NCBI GenBank assembly: GCA_028282885.1
Contig: JANQGX010000012.1
Location: 248,001-312,000, forward strand
Direction: 5' to 3'
Origin: SAR324 cluster bacterium
Lineage (GTDB): Bacteria > SAR324 > XYD2-FULL-50-16
Length of the DNA: 64,000 bases
The position numbers and the translations under genes are program-made. Below, piece by piece: positions 1 through 9,234 of this stretch; the first letter of the stretch is position 1, and each line of letters begins with the position of its first letter. The notes beneath the pieces were generated by a model. That model was not told the DNA's origin. It searched no databases and was given only the letters and a program-made list of their open reading frames with translations.

Positions 1-232
1 CACTTTCAAGGCCCAGCAATCGTGCATAGTTCCTGATAAATCCCCTGACAAAAACCAGTCCGGGAAGCGCATTCATGTTGCCTTCTTCAATATTCCTGAG
101 ACAGGTCAGCGTTATTCTGGTGATTTCGGAGACGTGTTCCAGAGTGTAAGAGAGCTCCTCTCTTTTTCTCTTTAGGATAAGTCCGATACTGGTGAGATCG
201 TTGTTTTCCGGAGTATATTGATTTTCTGTCAT
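1..232 (-). CDS. rodZ: RodZ-like protein, N-terminal HTH_25 domain (partial, runs off the window)
   Basis: Translating the reverse strand from the ATG at 232 gives 77 residues before the window ends. They form a helix-turn-helix domain of the HTH_25 type: a segment with the core IGLILKRKREELSYTLEHVS, followed by ITRIT and the typical ending in which a residue pair GF and an RNYAR motif close the domain. This is the N-terminus of RodZ, which links the MreB cytoskeleton to the membrane. The transmembrane and periplasmic parts would lie outside the window. It is the last visible gene of a minus-strand series argJ-pdxB-rodZ, 246 bp after pdxB. A different HTH_25 protein cannot be excluded. Confidence 0.75.
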   Translation of the reverse strand, partial: MTENQYTPENNDLTSIGLILKRKREELSYTLEHVSEITRITLTCLRNIEEGNMNALPGLVFVRGFIRNYARLLGLES

Positions 233-478
233 TTCAGTAAGATGTTTATTAGTGTTGGTCAATTCAAACGCTAAATGCTGTGTGATGTCAGCTTCTGCTA
301 TTAACTGTAATGATAATTCATTTTTTGAGATACAATATCAATTAACACTTTTAAATACCAGTAGATTCTTTATAATTTGCAGGCTTTGCAGGGTTAATCG
401 GTGGAGGATCAATTCCAAGGATCGATGCTCCAAATCCGGCCCGGGAATGATTTCCGATTATTGCGAGGAGACACAATG

Positions 479-1609
479 CTATTGTAGGTGGAAGCCAAGG
501 CATTCCAGGACCCGAAGATGATCCTTTTTTACGGGGGGATCAAAAAGGAGACGAAAGGCACTGAACTCGTTACGAAAAGAGTAGTTATTTCTCAGGGTTT
601 TAAAAAATCCTCCGGGATTGTCTTGTTGATCATACTGCCTGAGTGTACGGTCGTCCTTATAGATGTCGTAAACCGATTTCATGACTTTGGCCAGGAAAGA
701 TGAATCACCTGTTTCCTTTATCGTAAGGGATGAGATGGACTGATGATTGAAACGTGGGGAGATCCATTTCGGTTTCACCTGAAAATAGCGGCAGGCACTC
801 TGATAAGCCATTTCTGTTGCCTTGATTTTTCCCTGGTAGGAGTAACCGGCAACATGAGGTGTTGCTATATCGGCCATTGAGTGGATTTCAGGGTTAAGAT
901 TGGGTTCGTTTTCCCAAACGTCCAACATCAAACCTTGAAGTCGATCCGATATACCAAAAAGAGCTTCTTCCTGCAGCACACCACCGCGACTGGTGTTAAT
1001 CAGGATGACATCTTTGTCGATCTGGCTGAGATTGGATTTGTTTAATAGATGGTGAGTCGGATAGGATCCGGAGAAGGTCAGGGGGACATGTAATGAAATA
1101 ATATCGGAACTCGAAATCAGCTCTTTCAGCCCGACATAGGCAATTTCTTCCGAAGTCTCCGCTAAAGGAGGGTCGTTAAGCAGGCAATTCATACCAAGAC
1201 ATTTTGCCCTTCTAGAAAGCGCAGTCCCGGTATTGCCGGCACCGATTATACCTAGCGTTTTATCCTTGAGGCGAATGGATTTTTCCTCCGCCAGACGGAT
1301 GAGCCCATTGATGACGAAATCTCCGACAGCATCGGCATTTGCACCTGGAGCGGAGGAAAATCCAATCTTTTTCTCCTTTAACAGATTTAGATCAACATGA
1401 TCTGTTCCTGCCGTGGCTGTGGCGATGAATTTGAGTCTCGAATTCTTTACCAGCGCTTCAGATACTTTGGTAATGGTTCTGATAACCAGAATGTCAATAT
1501 CCGTGACTCTGTCGGAATCGATCCGGCTCCCATCCTCGGTAATAACTTCACCTATGGTAGAAAAGGCTTCTTCAGCAAACAGGATATCCTTGTCGACCAG
1601 TATTTTCAT
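479..1609 (-). CDS. pdxB: 4-phosphoerythronate dehydrogenase (vitamin B6 synthesis)
   Basis: A 376-residue D-2-hydroxyacid dehydrogenase, close to the 378 residues of E. coli PdxB, which oxidises 4-phospho-D-erythronate in the DXP-independent pyridoxal phosphate pathway. The NAD-binding glycine loop GIIGAGNTG is at 120-128. The catalytic set of the family is present: Arg208 (in NTSRGG), Glu235 (in WENEP) and His252 (in PHVAGYS). The C-terminal extension after about residue 285 is what separates PdxB from shorter phosphoglycerate dehydrogenases. It lies 92 bp downstream of argJ, probably in one transcript. The family is clear; PdxB rather than another hydroxyacid dehydrogenase is inferred from length and the SYQGKIKAT context. 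Confidence 0.85.
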   Translation of the reverse strand: MKILVDKDILFAEEAFSTIGEVITEDGSRIDSDRVTDIDILVIRTITKVSEALVKNSRLKFIATATAGTDHVDLNLLKEKKIGFSSAPGANADAVGDFVINGLIRLAEEKSIRLKDKTLGIIGAGNTGTALSRRAKCLGMNCLLNDPPLAETSEEIAYVGLKELISSSDIISLHVPLTFSGSYPTHHLLNKSNLSQIDKDVILINTSRGGVLQEEALFGISDRLQGLMLDVWENEPNLNPEIHSMADIATPHVAGYSYQGKIKATEMAYQSACRYFQVKPKWISPRFNHQSISSLTIKETGDSSFLAKVMKSVYDIYKDDRTLRQYDQQDNPGGFFKTLRNNYSFRNEFSAFRLLFDPPVKKDHLRVLECLGFHLQ

Positions 1610-1701
1610 TTCAATCTGTTCCGGCAGATTTCTTTTGTTATTTGGAACGGGTCAAAAAAATTGTCGTAACATGGTTTGATCTTATGATTCCAATGGGAGA
1701 A

Positions 1702-2895
1702 TCAGGTGGAATATTCAGCGTTAATATGAACGTATTCCGTGCTGAAATCACATCCCCAACCGCATACCGAAAAACCGCCGCGATGCAGATCGACCACAAT
1801 TCTGATATCAAAATCAGACATAGCCGTTGACAAAGCCGATCGATCAAACCGGACAGGCTCTCCCCTGTCAAAGATGGGTGTAGACTGAATTGATATGGAA
1901 ACGGGCTCGTTATCTTCAAATCCGGAATCAACCAATCCGTTTCCCATAGCCATGAGAATTCTGCCCCAGTTGGGATCATGGCCGTTAATGGCTGTTTTTA
2001 CCAGGCTTGAAGTGAGAACGGATTTAAGAACCTTTTCACCGCTTTCTTCAGAGTCGGCACCATTGACACAGACTTCAATCAGATGTCTGGCGCCTTCTCC
2101 GTCGGCAGCCACCTGCTTTGCCAGGGAAATCGCAACACTGATCAATCCCTTTTCAATCTCGGGGGCGATAACTTCTTTACCTGCCATCGGGTTGGAACTG
2201 ATCAAATAAAAAGAATCATTGGTGGAGGTGTCGCCATCAACACTGATCCGATTGAAGCTTTGATTGGCGACCTTTTTCGTCAGACTCTGAATACCATTCA
2301 TGGTGAGCGGGGCATCAGTGAGTATGTATGACAACATGGTAGCCATATCAGGATGAATCATCCCGGAGCCCTTGGCAAAACCGGTAATTGTGTACGTTTT
2401 ATCTCCACTCTTAACTGTTGTCGATGCCAGTTTGGGGCGGGTATCAGTTGTCATGATAGCCTCGGCAACATCTAAACAGGAAGAACCGAGACCATCGACA
2501 AGTGATTGAAGCGAGGATTCGATGATTTTGATGGGAAATGCTTCACCGATGATACCGGTTGATGAGGTAAATACTTGTGATTGAGAGACTCCCAATTGGT
2601 CGGCGAGGGCACTTGCGAGCTTAAGATTGGCTTTTTTGCCCGCCTCTCCGGTACCGGCATTTGCGTTTCCGGAGTTGATGACCAAGGCTCTGAAGCTGTT
2701 GGAAGGAGTTAGCGCCTTACAATATTGTACATGTGCGGAAGGGAATTTGTTCCGGGTATAGACGGCGCCCAAAACCGCATCCTTTTCCGTATAGATTAAT
2801 CCAAGATCTTTCCTGGTTGTATCTTCCTTGATGCCGGCAATGAGGCCTGAACACAGAAATCCGCTCGGGATAGGAAATTCGCTCTCAGCATTCAT
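1702..2895 (-). CDS. argJ: Bifunctional glutamate N-acetyltransferase / amino-acid acetyltransferase
   Basis: A 397-residue ArgJ. The enzyme moves the acetyl group from N-acetylornithine to glutamate in arginine synthesis and, in bifunctional forms, also starts the pathway from acetyl-CoA. The precursor cleaves itself between Ala185 and Thr186 in KGSGMIHPDMATML, giving alpha and beta chains with Thr186 as the nucleophile; this motif is intact. The conserved C-terminal NAEY signature is present (NAEYST). The start ATG at 2895 precedes MNAESEFPIPSGF. It is followed by pdxB on the same strand and preceded by the FHA-domain gene after about 120 bp. Whether it is mono- or bifunctional cannot be read from sequence. 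Confidence 0.93.
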   Translation of the reverse strand: MNAESEFPIPSGFLCSGLIAGIKEDTTRKDLGLIYTEKDAVLGAVYTRNKFPSAHVQYCKALTPSNSFRALVINSGNANAGTGEAGKKANLKLASALADQLGVSQSQVFTSSTGIIGEAFPIKIIESSLQSLVDGLGSSCLDVAEAIMTTDTRPKLASTTVKSGDKTYTITGFAKGSGMIHPDMATMLSYILTDAPLTMNGIQSLTKKVANQSFNRISVDGDTSTNDSFYLISSNPMAGKEVIAPEIEKGLISVAISLAKQVAADGEGARHLIEVCVNGADSEESGEKVLKSVLTSSLVKTAINGHDPNWGRILMAMGNGLVDSGFEDNEPVSISIQSTPIFDRGEPVRFDRSALSTAMSDFDIRIVVDLHRGGFSVCGWGCDFSTEYVHINAEYST

Positions 2896-3014
2896 TTTAT
2901 CCTGATTTGCTTATAATTGAGTTGTTGTTTACCTCGGGGGACCAAATCTGCAGCGGACAACCCCTGACTTAATCATTTAAAAACTTGACCAGGGGGCTTT
3001 CACCAATCAGCAAA

Positions 3015-3887
3015 TCACCTCACTTTACCGGAAGTTGAAAATGTATACTTGATCGATTCGAAGGAGATTTCGTCACCGTCATTCAAGAATCGGATATCGA
3101 TCCGGCGGCCGTTAACAAAGGTTCCCTGTGAGCTGGTCAGGTCTACCAGTTTAAACTTACCGGCAATCTTCTCTATTCTTGAATGCATGGGAGATACGGC
3201 TTTTGATTTGGGAATCAGATCATTCATCTCCGAGCGACCGATTAGCGTGATGTTCTTGGTCAGATAATAGGTTTTTTGTCGGGGGTCTGCAGGAATCAAA
3301 CTGGGACAGTTTTTGATGATCCTGCTGTTGGATCGCCGCGCTCTCGGAATGGCATGTCCTGAACTGTGGGACTGAAAATCACGTTTGCTGGGCCTCCGCT
3401 CCGGAGATTGAAACATGATGGTCAGTTCACCCATATCAAGAATGTCACCGTCATTGAGAATACTTCTCCTGGCACGCCTGCGATTAATCAGGATTGATAT
3501 TTTATAGTTCTTGTCTTCCAGAAATACCCCGGACGGTTTGGACGTGAGGGTGAGTTTGCTTAAGTTACTATAGACATTCGTTTGTTCGTCCGCCAGCTCT
3601 TCCACCACCGGTATCATGTTATTGACCTCTTCGGTCAGAGGGAAAAACTTCTGAGGTCGATGCGGTGTGATGGAGATAAATCCAAGTTTTTTGATCGGCT
3701 TTTTATTAAACCAGGTTTTGGTCAGGAAAAGCAGTAAAAGTCCCAGAATAAACAGCGGAACGGCCATTAATAGTGAAAAACGATTGTCCGGGACAAGAAT
3801 AGGGTCGATAGTTGAGGCCCAAGACTGTGACGCCAGGAAAAAGAGCAATATTAGCGAATGTGTCAATACTCTGATGTGTGAAATCAT
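3015..3887 (-). CDS. Exported/membrane protein with two FHA-like domains
   Basis: Read from the ATG at 3887 the product is 290 residues; a TTG eight codons upstream is also open, but this ATG starts directly with a good signal peptide (MISHIRVLTHSLILLFFLAS, cleavage near SWAS). A second hydrophobic segment follows (LLMAVPLFILGLLLLFL). Two FHA-type beta domains come next: a degenerate one at roughly 90-155 and a better one at roughly 205-285 with the GRS...H core (TLIGRSEMND, SPMHSRIE) and GTFVNG. FHA domains bind phosphothreonine. It is the second of two FHA genes directly downstream of ftsAZ, so a role in division or envelope signalling is possible, but that is inference. No kinase gene is visible nearby. 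Confidence 0.75.
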   Translation of the reverse strand: MISHIRVLTHSLILLFFLASQSWASTIDPILVPDNRFSLLMAVPLFILGLLLLFLTKTWFNKKPIKKLGFISITPHRPQKFFPLTEEVNNMIPVVEELADEQTNVYSNLSKLTLTSKPSGVFLEDKNYKISILINRRRARRSILNDGDILDMGELTIMFQSPERRPSKRDFQSHSSGHAIPRARRSNSRIIKNCPSLIPADPRQKTYYLTKNITLIGRSEMNDLIPKSKAVSPMHSRIEKIAGKFKLVDLTSSQGTFVNGRRIDIRFLNDGDEISFESIKYTFSTSGKVR

Positions 3888-3974
3888 GATGCTATTCCGA
3901 TTTAAATTCAATTAGGTGCAGAATTCTGTGGTTGTTATCTGCCTGGTTGATCTGTACTTATACTTTCCAAATGT

Positions 3975-4973
3975 TTATTCGACAGTGCAATACTGGAAAA
4001 GCGCTGTTCCTATTTTTAGGATATCTCCATTTTTCAGGAACTGCTCTTTAATTCCTCGGAAGTTGACAAAGGTTTGGCAAAACGGGTCGTTGTCCACAAG
4101 GGAATAGTTTTCGAAATATCGAATCAACTTGGCGTGTGATTGCTGAACATCCTGGTAATCCTGCAAGTTGATGTCATCATTGTCTTGTGTACCGAAGATA
4201 AGAATCTCTTTTGTCAGTTCTATTTCGAGTCCTTCCAGTTTACCGTTTAATACCTTCAGCCAGACTTTTCTTCCTAAAAATGAGAATCGATAAAGTGATA
4301 CGGTGAAGGCCACACCGAGCACAATAAGGCCAACTCCCCTTGCAATGGATGGCATTTGGATAAATTGACTGACAATGGAGATGCTTAAACCACCAAGCAC
4401 ACCTGCGATTAATCCAGCGCCAATACTTCTGGTGGTCACCAATTGGTTCTTATCGCGGAATCCGATTGCCAGGCCGATACTTAGTGCGATAACAACCCAC
4501 CTGGAGATCAGGACCAATTGCAGAACATAGAAATTGTCTTCCGTTAACAGATTAAAGCTGGTGATCTGGTCCACAACGAAGAAGCTGATTGCGCCGCCAG
4601 CCAAGCCAATGATCAGCCCAAGGCGTACGCCGGTTCGAAATAAGAAATTGCTTCCGGAGAAAAAACCATCCATTCCGGCAAAAAGAGCCCCGAGTATACC
4701 TCCGGTGACAGCTCCAAATAGAGTGACTGTAAGGCTTTGCGGGATGGGCAGTTTATCGAACAGGTATAAATAGAACTCCTGCAGCGACAAAGCCATAAGC
4801 GCTGAAGCTAGTCCGAAGCCAATGTAATATCCAATTTTATTTCTCATTTGAAGTTTGATTTCTAAATTATCGTCATAAAAAATACCGGCTTTTAATTTTT
4901 TCTTGTTGTCGTATTTCACCCGTATCGTGTACTGGCTGTGAAATAAGCCGGTCAGGCGGAAGGATCGCTTCAA
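3975..4973 (-). CDS. Multipass membrane protein with C-terminal FHA-like domain
   Basis: The 332-residue reading frame opens at a TTG at 4973 with no convincing ribosome site; the ATG at 4847 (MRNKIGYYIGF) is an alternative start. About six or seven hydrophobic segments rich in glycine and alanine occupy residues 45-230. The last hundred residues look like an FHA fold: GKLEGLEIELTKEILIFG, then QSHAKLIRY, YSLVDND and NGDILKIG. The best preserved parts are the HAKL and NGD elements, while the usual GRS is degenerate. It sits between ftsZ and the other FHA gene, all on the minus strand, suggesting cotranscription. The function is unknown. The FHA assignment is from fold pattern and would need a profile search. 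Confidence 0.65.
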   Translation of the reverse strand: MKRSFRLTGLFHSQYTIRVKYDNKKKLKAGIFYDDNLEIKLQMRNKIGYYIGFGLASALMALSLQEFYLYLFDKLPIPQSLTVTLFGAVTGGILGALFAGMDGFFSGSNFLFRTGVRLGLIIGLAGGAISFFVVDQITSFNLLTEDNFYVLQLVLISRWVVIALSIGLAIGFRDKNQLVTTRSIGAGLIAGVLGGLSISIVSQFIQMPSIARGVGLIVLGVAFTVSLYRFSFLGRKVWLKVLNGKLEGLEIELTKEILIFGTQDNDDINLQDYQDVQQSHAKLIRYFENYSLVDNDPFCQTFVNFRGIKEQFLKNGDILKIGTALFQYCTVE

Positions 4974-5073
4974 TGATCAATGTTAGCGAATCCTTATCTG
5001 TGTGGTGGTGTTACAGCGGAAGAATAACAGCAGATATTGGGTTGTCCGGCAGATCCCGATCTTAATTAACTGA

Positions 5074-6369
5074 CTATCCCTTAAATCTCTTTTTTCGCAT
5101 AAATGAAGGGATATCGTAGTCCTGAGGCTTACCTTGATCATCCGGTTTATCTCCGGATTCGGAATCAGGATTCATCTGATCCGGATAATGCAGGGTGCTT
5201 TCAACCTGCTTTAAACCGATCTTGTCGGGATCCAGTTCAAGGATCTCCTCCTTTTCACGGGTATCGCCTTCTGCATGCTCTTGATCTGTTTCCGGAGAAT
5301 CCTGGGTTGTAGCCTTCTCGGGAGCTTTATTTCGCAGACTGTCGACGACTCTCAGAGGTTTGCGATCCGGAGGTCGAACGGCTTGCTCATCCATCGGATT
5401 TTCAAATCCTGTTGCGATGACCGTGATGACAACTTCATTCTCCTTGGTTGGATCGGTAACCAGTCCGAAAATGACATCCGCATCCTGGTCTGCAGTGCTT
5501 TGGATAAAATCTGCCGCTGCTTCTGCATCCAGCAAGGAGAATTGCTCGTCTGCGACTATGTTGATGATGACACCTGTTGCACCGCTAATGGGTTTATCGC
5601 TCAACAGCGGACTTGAGATCGCTTTTTTGGCAGCTTCCAGTCCCCGGTTTTCTCCAGTTCCAATTCCGGTTCCCATGATCGCTCGTCCCTTATTCAGCAT
5701 TACGGTCTTTAGATCGGCGAAATCGAGGTTGATGACTCCTTCGAGATTGATCAGGTTCGTGATACCGCTGATTGCCTGTTTTAAGACATCATCGGCAATT
5801 GAAAAAGCTTCATTCATGGTTGTCTTCGTTGAAGCGATTTCAAGAAGCTTATCATTTGGAATGACCATCAGGGTATCGACATGTTTTTTTAACTCTTCGA
5901 TCCCGTCTTCGGCAATTCTAGCCCTTTTGCTTCCCTCAAACCTGAATGGAGTCGTGACAACACCAACAGTCAAAATCTTCTGTTCCTTTGCTATTTCCGC
6001 AACAATAGGCGCTGCTCCTGTACCGGTACCACCACCCATACCGGCGGCCAGGAATACCATATCCGCATCTTCCAGCACCTCCTTTATCGAATCGATGTCC
6101 TCTTCGGCAGCCATTTTACCTATTTCAGGCTTCATACCGGCACCAAGACCTTTAGTAATTTGTGTCCCCAGGGCAAGTGTTGTGTCAGCTTTTGAGGACT
6201 TCAACACCATTACATCAGTGTTAGCAGCAATATAGACAACACCTTTGATGCCGTCTGTTACCATGCGGTTAACAACATTGCCACCACCACCACCTACGCC
6301 CACGACCTTGATTGTTGGTAATCCGGTTGCTATTGGCTGAGATTTGAAATTATCTACATCGATTACCAT
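5074..6369 (-). CDS. ftsZ: Cell division GTPase FtsZ
   Basis: A 431-residue tubulin homologue that polymerises into the division ring. The N-terminal glycine loop VGVGGGGGN is at 23-31 and the tubulin signature GGGTGTG at 112-118. The T7 loop with the catalytic acidic residue is NLDFADLKTVM. A long acidic linker after residue 340 leads to the conserved C-terminal peptide DIPSFMRKKRF, which binds FtsA and ZipA-type partners. It lies 127 bp downstream of ftsA on the same strand, the usual ftsA-ftsZ order. No murein synthesis genes of the dcw cluster are beside it; instead it is followed by two FHA-domain membrane genes. Confidence 0.98.
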   Translation of the reverse strand: MVIDVDNFKSQPIATGLPTIKVVGVGGGGGNVVNRMVTDGIKGVVYIAANTDVMVLKSSKADTTLALGTQITKGLGAGMKPEIGKMAAEEDIDSIKEVLEDADMVFLAAGMGGGTGTGAAPIVAEIAKEQKILTVGVVTTPFRFEGSKRARIAEDGIEELKKHVDTLMVIPNDKLLEIASTKTTMNEAFSIADDVLKQAISGITNLINLEGVINLDFADLKTVMLNKGRAIMGTGIGTGENRGLEAAKKAISSPLLSDKPISGATGVIINIVADEQFSLLDAEAAADFIQSTADQDADVIFGLVTDPTKENEVVITVIATGFENPMDEQAVRPPDRKPLRVVDSLRNKAPEKATTQDSPETDQEHAEGDTREKEEILELDPDKIGLKQVESTLHYPDQMNPDSESGDKPDDQGKPQDYDIPSFMRKKRFKG

Positions 6370-6496
6370 GTGTACTTCCTGAAATTGTTGTTAATTTTCC
6401 CGGTTTTCAATGGGGTTTGTGAAATCCGGTTGTGCTAGTTATTATTGATAGTAATATCACCTGATGCTGTATATTTCACCAAGTGATCGGGATTGA

Positions 6497-7756
6497 TCAA
6501 AAAAGATTGAAAAAGTTCTTTACGAGTCTTTTAAAGCTCTGTGATATGCTTGTCAGCAGTTTCTCGTTATTGGTATTCTTCAAGATGGTAATCTCTTCCA
6601 TATCGGCATTCGTACCATATTGAATCAGCCCCACTGCAGTAGAAAATTCGGGGGATTCAACCATATCGGCTAATCCCTCTATATCGGTGGGTGCTCCGAC
6701 ACGAACAGGCATTTTTAAAACATCTTCGGCGACATCAACCACACTTGGCATCATACTTGAGCCACCTGTGATCACAACCCCTGCCGCACAACCTGGACCG
6801 AAGCCGGTACTTTTGATTTCATTGGATATCAACTCAAATATCTCTCTGAATCTTGCTTCAATCACTTCCGCCAGCAGGCGTTTGTCAATAACACGATCTT
6901 CTCTGCCTGCGATTCCTTTGAGACTGATCGTTTCACCTTCCTCTACGTGATCAATCATAGCAACACCAAAGTCGTGTTTGATCCGCAGAGCTTCCGATTT
7001 TGTAGTTCTTAAACCTATCGCAATGTCATTGGTAACCTGGTTTCCACCAAGCGGTAATACACTAGTATGAACAATGGAACCGTTTTTGTATATAACCATA
7101 TCGGAGGTTCCACCACCGATATCGAGAAGTACAACTCCCAGCTCTTTTTCCTGCTCGTCGAGCACAGCAAGACTTGAGGCAAAGGGTTCAAGAACAATGT
7201 TCAGGACGTTCAGATTGGCATCATTGCAGCATTGCACGATATTGGCTGCAGAGCTGACTGAACCGAGGATCAAATGAACCTTGGCTTCCAGTCGTTTGCC
7301 TGCCATCCCAATCGGATCGATGACGCCATCCTGTCCATCGACGATATATTCCTGTGTCAGGGTATGGATGATTTCCTTATCGGGAGAGTTGGTTGCTCGA
7401 GCGGCCTCTACAACCCGTTGAATATCGGATTCTGTAATTGTATCACCGGTGACAGCGACAACGCCTTCCTTGTTAAGTCCGACGATATGGTGACCTGCAA
7501 TGCCGGCGTAAATGTTCTCAATCTCGATGCCGCTTTTTAATTCACATTCTTCGACTGCTTTACGGATAGATTTGACTGCCGAACGAATATTTGTGACAAC
7601 ACCACGATTGAGTCCTTCCGATTTTGTCTTGCCGACCCCTATTATTCTGAACTCCCCATCTTCATCGCTGACTTCAGCCGCCACAACGCAGATTTTTGTC
7701 GTACCGATGTCCAATCCGACTATTATCTTTCGGTTGTCATGAGATTCTTCCTGCAT
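6497..7756 (-). CDS. ftsA: Cell division actin-like ATPase FtsA
   Basis: A 419-residue actin-fold protein that tethers FtsZ to the membrane. The phosphate-1 loop GLDIGTTKICVV is at about 14-25, the phosphate-2 loop is LDIGGGTSD, and the adenosine motif is VVITGGSSMM. A C-terminal amphipathic membrane-targeting helix, SFKRLVKNFFNLF, ends the protein. The ATG at 7756 is the first in frame. It heads the ftsA-ftsZ-FHA-FHA series and has a 481-bp non-coding leader upstream, which probably holds the promoter. ftsQ, normally just upstream, is not here. Confidence 0.97.
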   Translation of the reverse strand: MQEESHDNRKIIVGLDIGTTKICVVAAEVSDEDGEFRIIGVGKTKSEGLNRGVVTNIRSAVKSIRKAVEECELKSGIEIENIYAGIAGHHIVGLNKEGVVAVTGDTITESDIQRVVEAARATNSPDKEIIHTLTQEYIVDGQDGVIDPIGMAGKRLEAKVHLILGSVSSAANIVQCCNDANLNVLNIVLEPFASSLAVLDEQEKELGVVLLDIGGGTSDMVIYKNGSIVHTSVLPLGGNQVTNDIAIGLRTTKSEALRIKHDFGVAMIDHVEEGETISLKGIAGREDRVIDKRLLAEVIEARFREIFELISNEIKSTGFGPGCAAGVVITGGSSMMPSVVDVAEDVLKMPVRVGAPTDIEGLADMVESPEFSTAVGLIQYGTNADMEEITILKNTNNEKLLTSISQSFKRLVKNFFNLF

Positions 7757-8237
7757 GTTTTATTCAATCCATTTAGCATTGGGGTTTTGTATATGAACTG
7801 ACGTGGTTGGACTGCTGTAATATCAGTTTTTTAGTCATCTTTTCCTGCTTTTTTCAGCAACCAGATTTCCTTCTAACCGCTCGCCTGTTCATTCTATATA
7901 GATATAATACCGCTTTTCCTTTCTTCTCGATTTGTTATCAGGATGGGCAGATTAATACAACTACCTTTTTAGGTTAGGTATAATCCAATAAAAACAAGGC
8001 AATAGAGATATATCTATAACTAACTGAAAATACAAGTTATATTGTATTTACGCTCCCTGTTTTTTCCATGCGAACGTATCACTTTTTCATTTCTGATTGT
8101 ACAGATATACAACATCTCAAAAACAAATTAAACAATAAAAATCGAAATGTAACAAAGAAAACCACCAATTCAGATGGTTTTTTTCAAATGCCACTGGAAA
8201 ACTCTAAAAATGAGAATTGCAGATATTTGAGGGCTAA
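7757..8237. other. Intergenic region upstream of ftsA
   Basis: 481 bp, AT-rich, with no convincing reading frame on either strand. It should carry the ftsA promoter on the minus strand, but I could not fix a -35/-10 pair with confidence; AT-rich stretches around 7895-7935 are candidates. A small hairpin at 8158-8184 may end the SPOR gene transcript. No RNA gene was recognised. Confidence 0.5.
8158..8184 (-). terminator. Possible weak intrinsic terminator of the SPOR gene
   Basis: A 7-bp stem AAAACCA/TGGTTTT with a 10-nt loop lies 54-80 bp beyond the stop of the SPOR gene. Read on the minus strand, the 3' arm runs into a T-rich stretch (TTTTCTTTGTT). The stem has only two or three GC pairs, so termination may be weak. 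Confidence 0.35.
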
Positions 8238-9149
8238 TTATTGAGTCAAAGGTCGGGCCTGTGCCGGAATGCGTTCCTGTTCCGTAAATTTCGCAGCCGC
8301 ATCAACCGCATCACTAAGGGTTGGATAACTGCCAACCCTGACTGAATACCATCTCTCTTTACTTATTTCATCTTTAATTTCAATTATATAAGGGGAGTAG
8401 CCTTTTCTCTCAAAACGAACCTGCTGCTTTTTGGCGTTCTCAGAGGAGTACAGCCCTCCGATCTGGAAAGAGAAAAGCCCTTTTGATTTGGTAGGTGATG
8501 TGGATGCCCGATATGGGATGACTGCCGGACGCGCCTCATCGGCGGTAGGTAATGGTTCTGTTTGGCTAACAGCGGATTTGGACTTTCCTGTGCTCTTCTT
8601 GACAGGTTTGGTTTTCCTGCCGGCGATGTTTTTTATGACGCTGCCTCTATACATCACCATCGCCCCCATCTCTTCCTTTTCAACGAAATCGACTGCAGCT
8701 TTGAAAACCTCGTCTTTGCTTTCAAATGGTCCTATCCTGACGAGATTCCATTTTTTACTCTTGAATTCTGATGTTTTTGAGTAGGGCTGATATCCTTTCT
8801 TACTGAGCTTGTCCACGAGTCTGGTGGCGTTGTTTTTATTAATGAATGCTCCGATTTGAAAATAGTAAGCTTCAGGAGCCGCGATGACGGAAGGCTGGTT
8901 TTGAGATTCGGGGGATTCGAGGGCTCCGGATTGAATTGTCTCTTCTTCGGCTGGTGATTCATTTTCCAGCCCCTCTTCAAGTGGCCAACTGGTCTGAACA
9001 ATATCGTTATCCGGTCGGTCATCTGCCATTTCCACAGCGGGTTCAAACTGTTCGGGCTGGGATTCACATGAACCCATGAACCCCAGAGTGATCAAGGTCA
9101 GCGCGATGGTTAAAAAACAGATCAATCCACCTTGGTATCTTATCATCAC
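8238..9149 (-). CDS. Lipoprotein-like protein with two SPOR domains
   Basis: 303 residues. An N-terminal hydrophobic segment ends in FMGSC, a marginal lipobox with Cys28, so it is a lipoprotein or a membrane-anchored protein. An acidic linker follows (30-90). Two SPOR repeats come next, at about 95-168 (YYFQIGAFINKNNA ... NLVRIGPF) and 228-300 (FSFQIGGLYSSENA ... YSVRVGSY). SPOR domains bind glycan strands stripped of stem peptides at the division septum, so placement just upstream of ftsA-ftsZ fits a septal envelope role. The start is GTG at 9149, with an ATG at the next codon equally likely. Confidence 0.82.
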   Translation of the reverse strand: MMIRYQGGLICFLTIALTLITLGFMGSCESQPEQFEPAVEMADDRPDNDIVQTSWPLEEGLENESPAEEETIQSGALESPESQNQPSVIAAPEAYYFQIGAFINKNNATRLVDKLSKKGYQPYSKTSEFKSKKWNLVRIGPFESKDEVFKAAVDFVEKEEMGAMVMYRGSVIKNIAGRKTKPVKKSTGKSKSAVSQTEPLPTADEARPAVIPYRASTSPTKSKGLFSFQIGGLYSSENAKKQQVRFERKGYSPYIIEIKDEISKERWYSVRVGSYPTLSDAVDAAAKFTEQERIPAQARPLTQ

Positions 9150-9234
9150 TTATCTGAATGGCTTAGGCTTTCGTTGACAATGTTTGATATCTCCACTTCT
9201 GTTATGTTGACGGGATGTTGGAGCCGATAGACGA

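Noticed and set aside
252-521. 89-codon plus frame at the left end
   Set aside because: It overlaps the end of pdxB on the other strand and has no recognisable product or ribosome site.
5360-6235. 291-codon open frame on the plus strand
   Set aside because: It is antisense to ftsZ; its serine/alanine-rich translation is an artefact of the codon pattern of the real gene.
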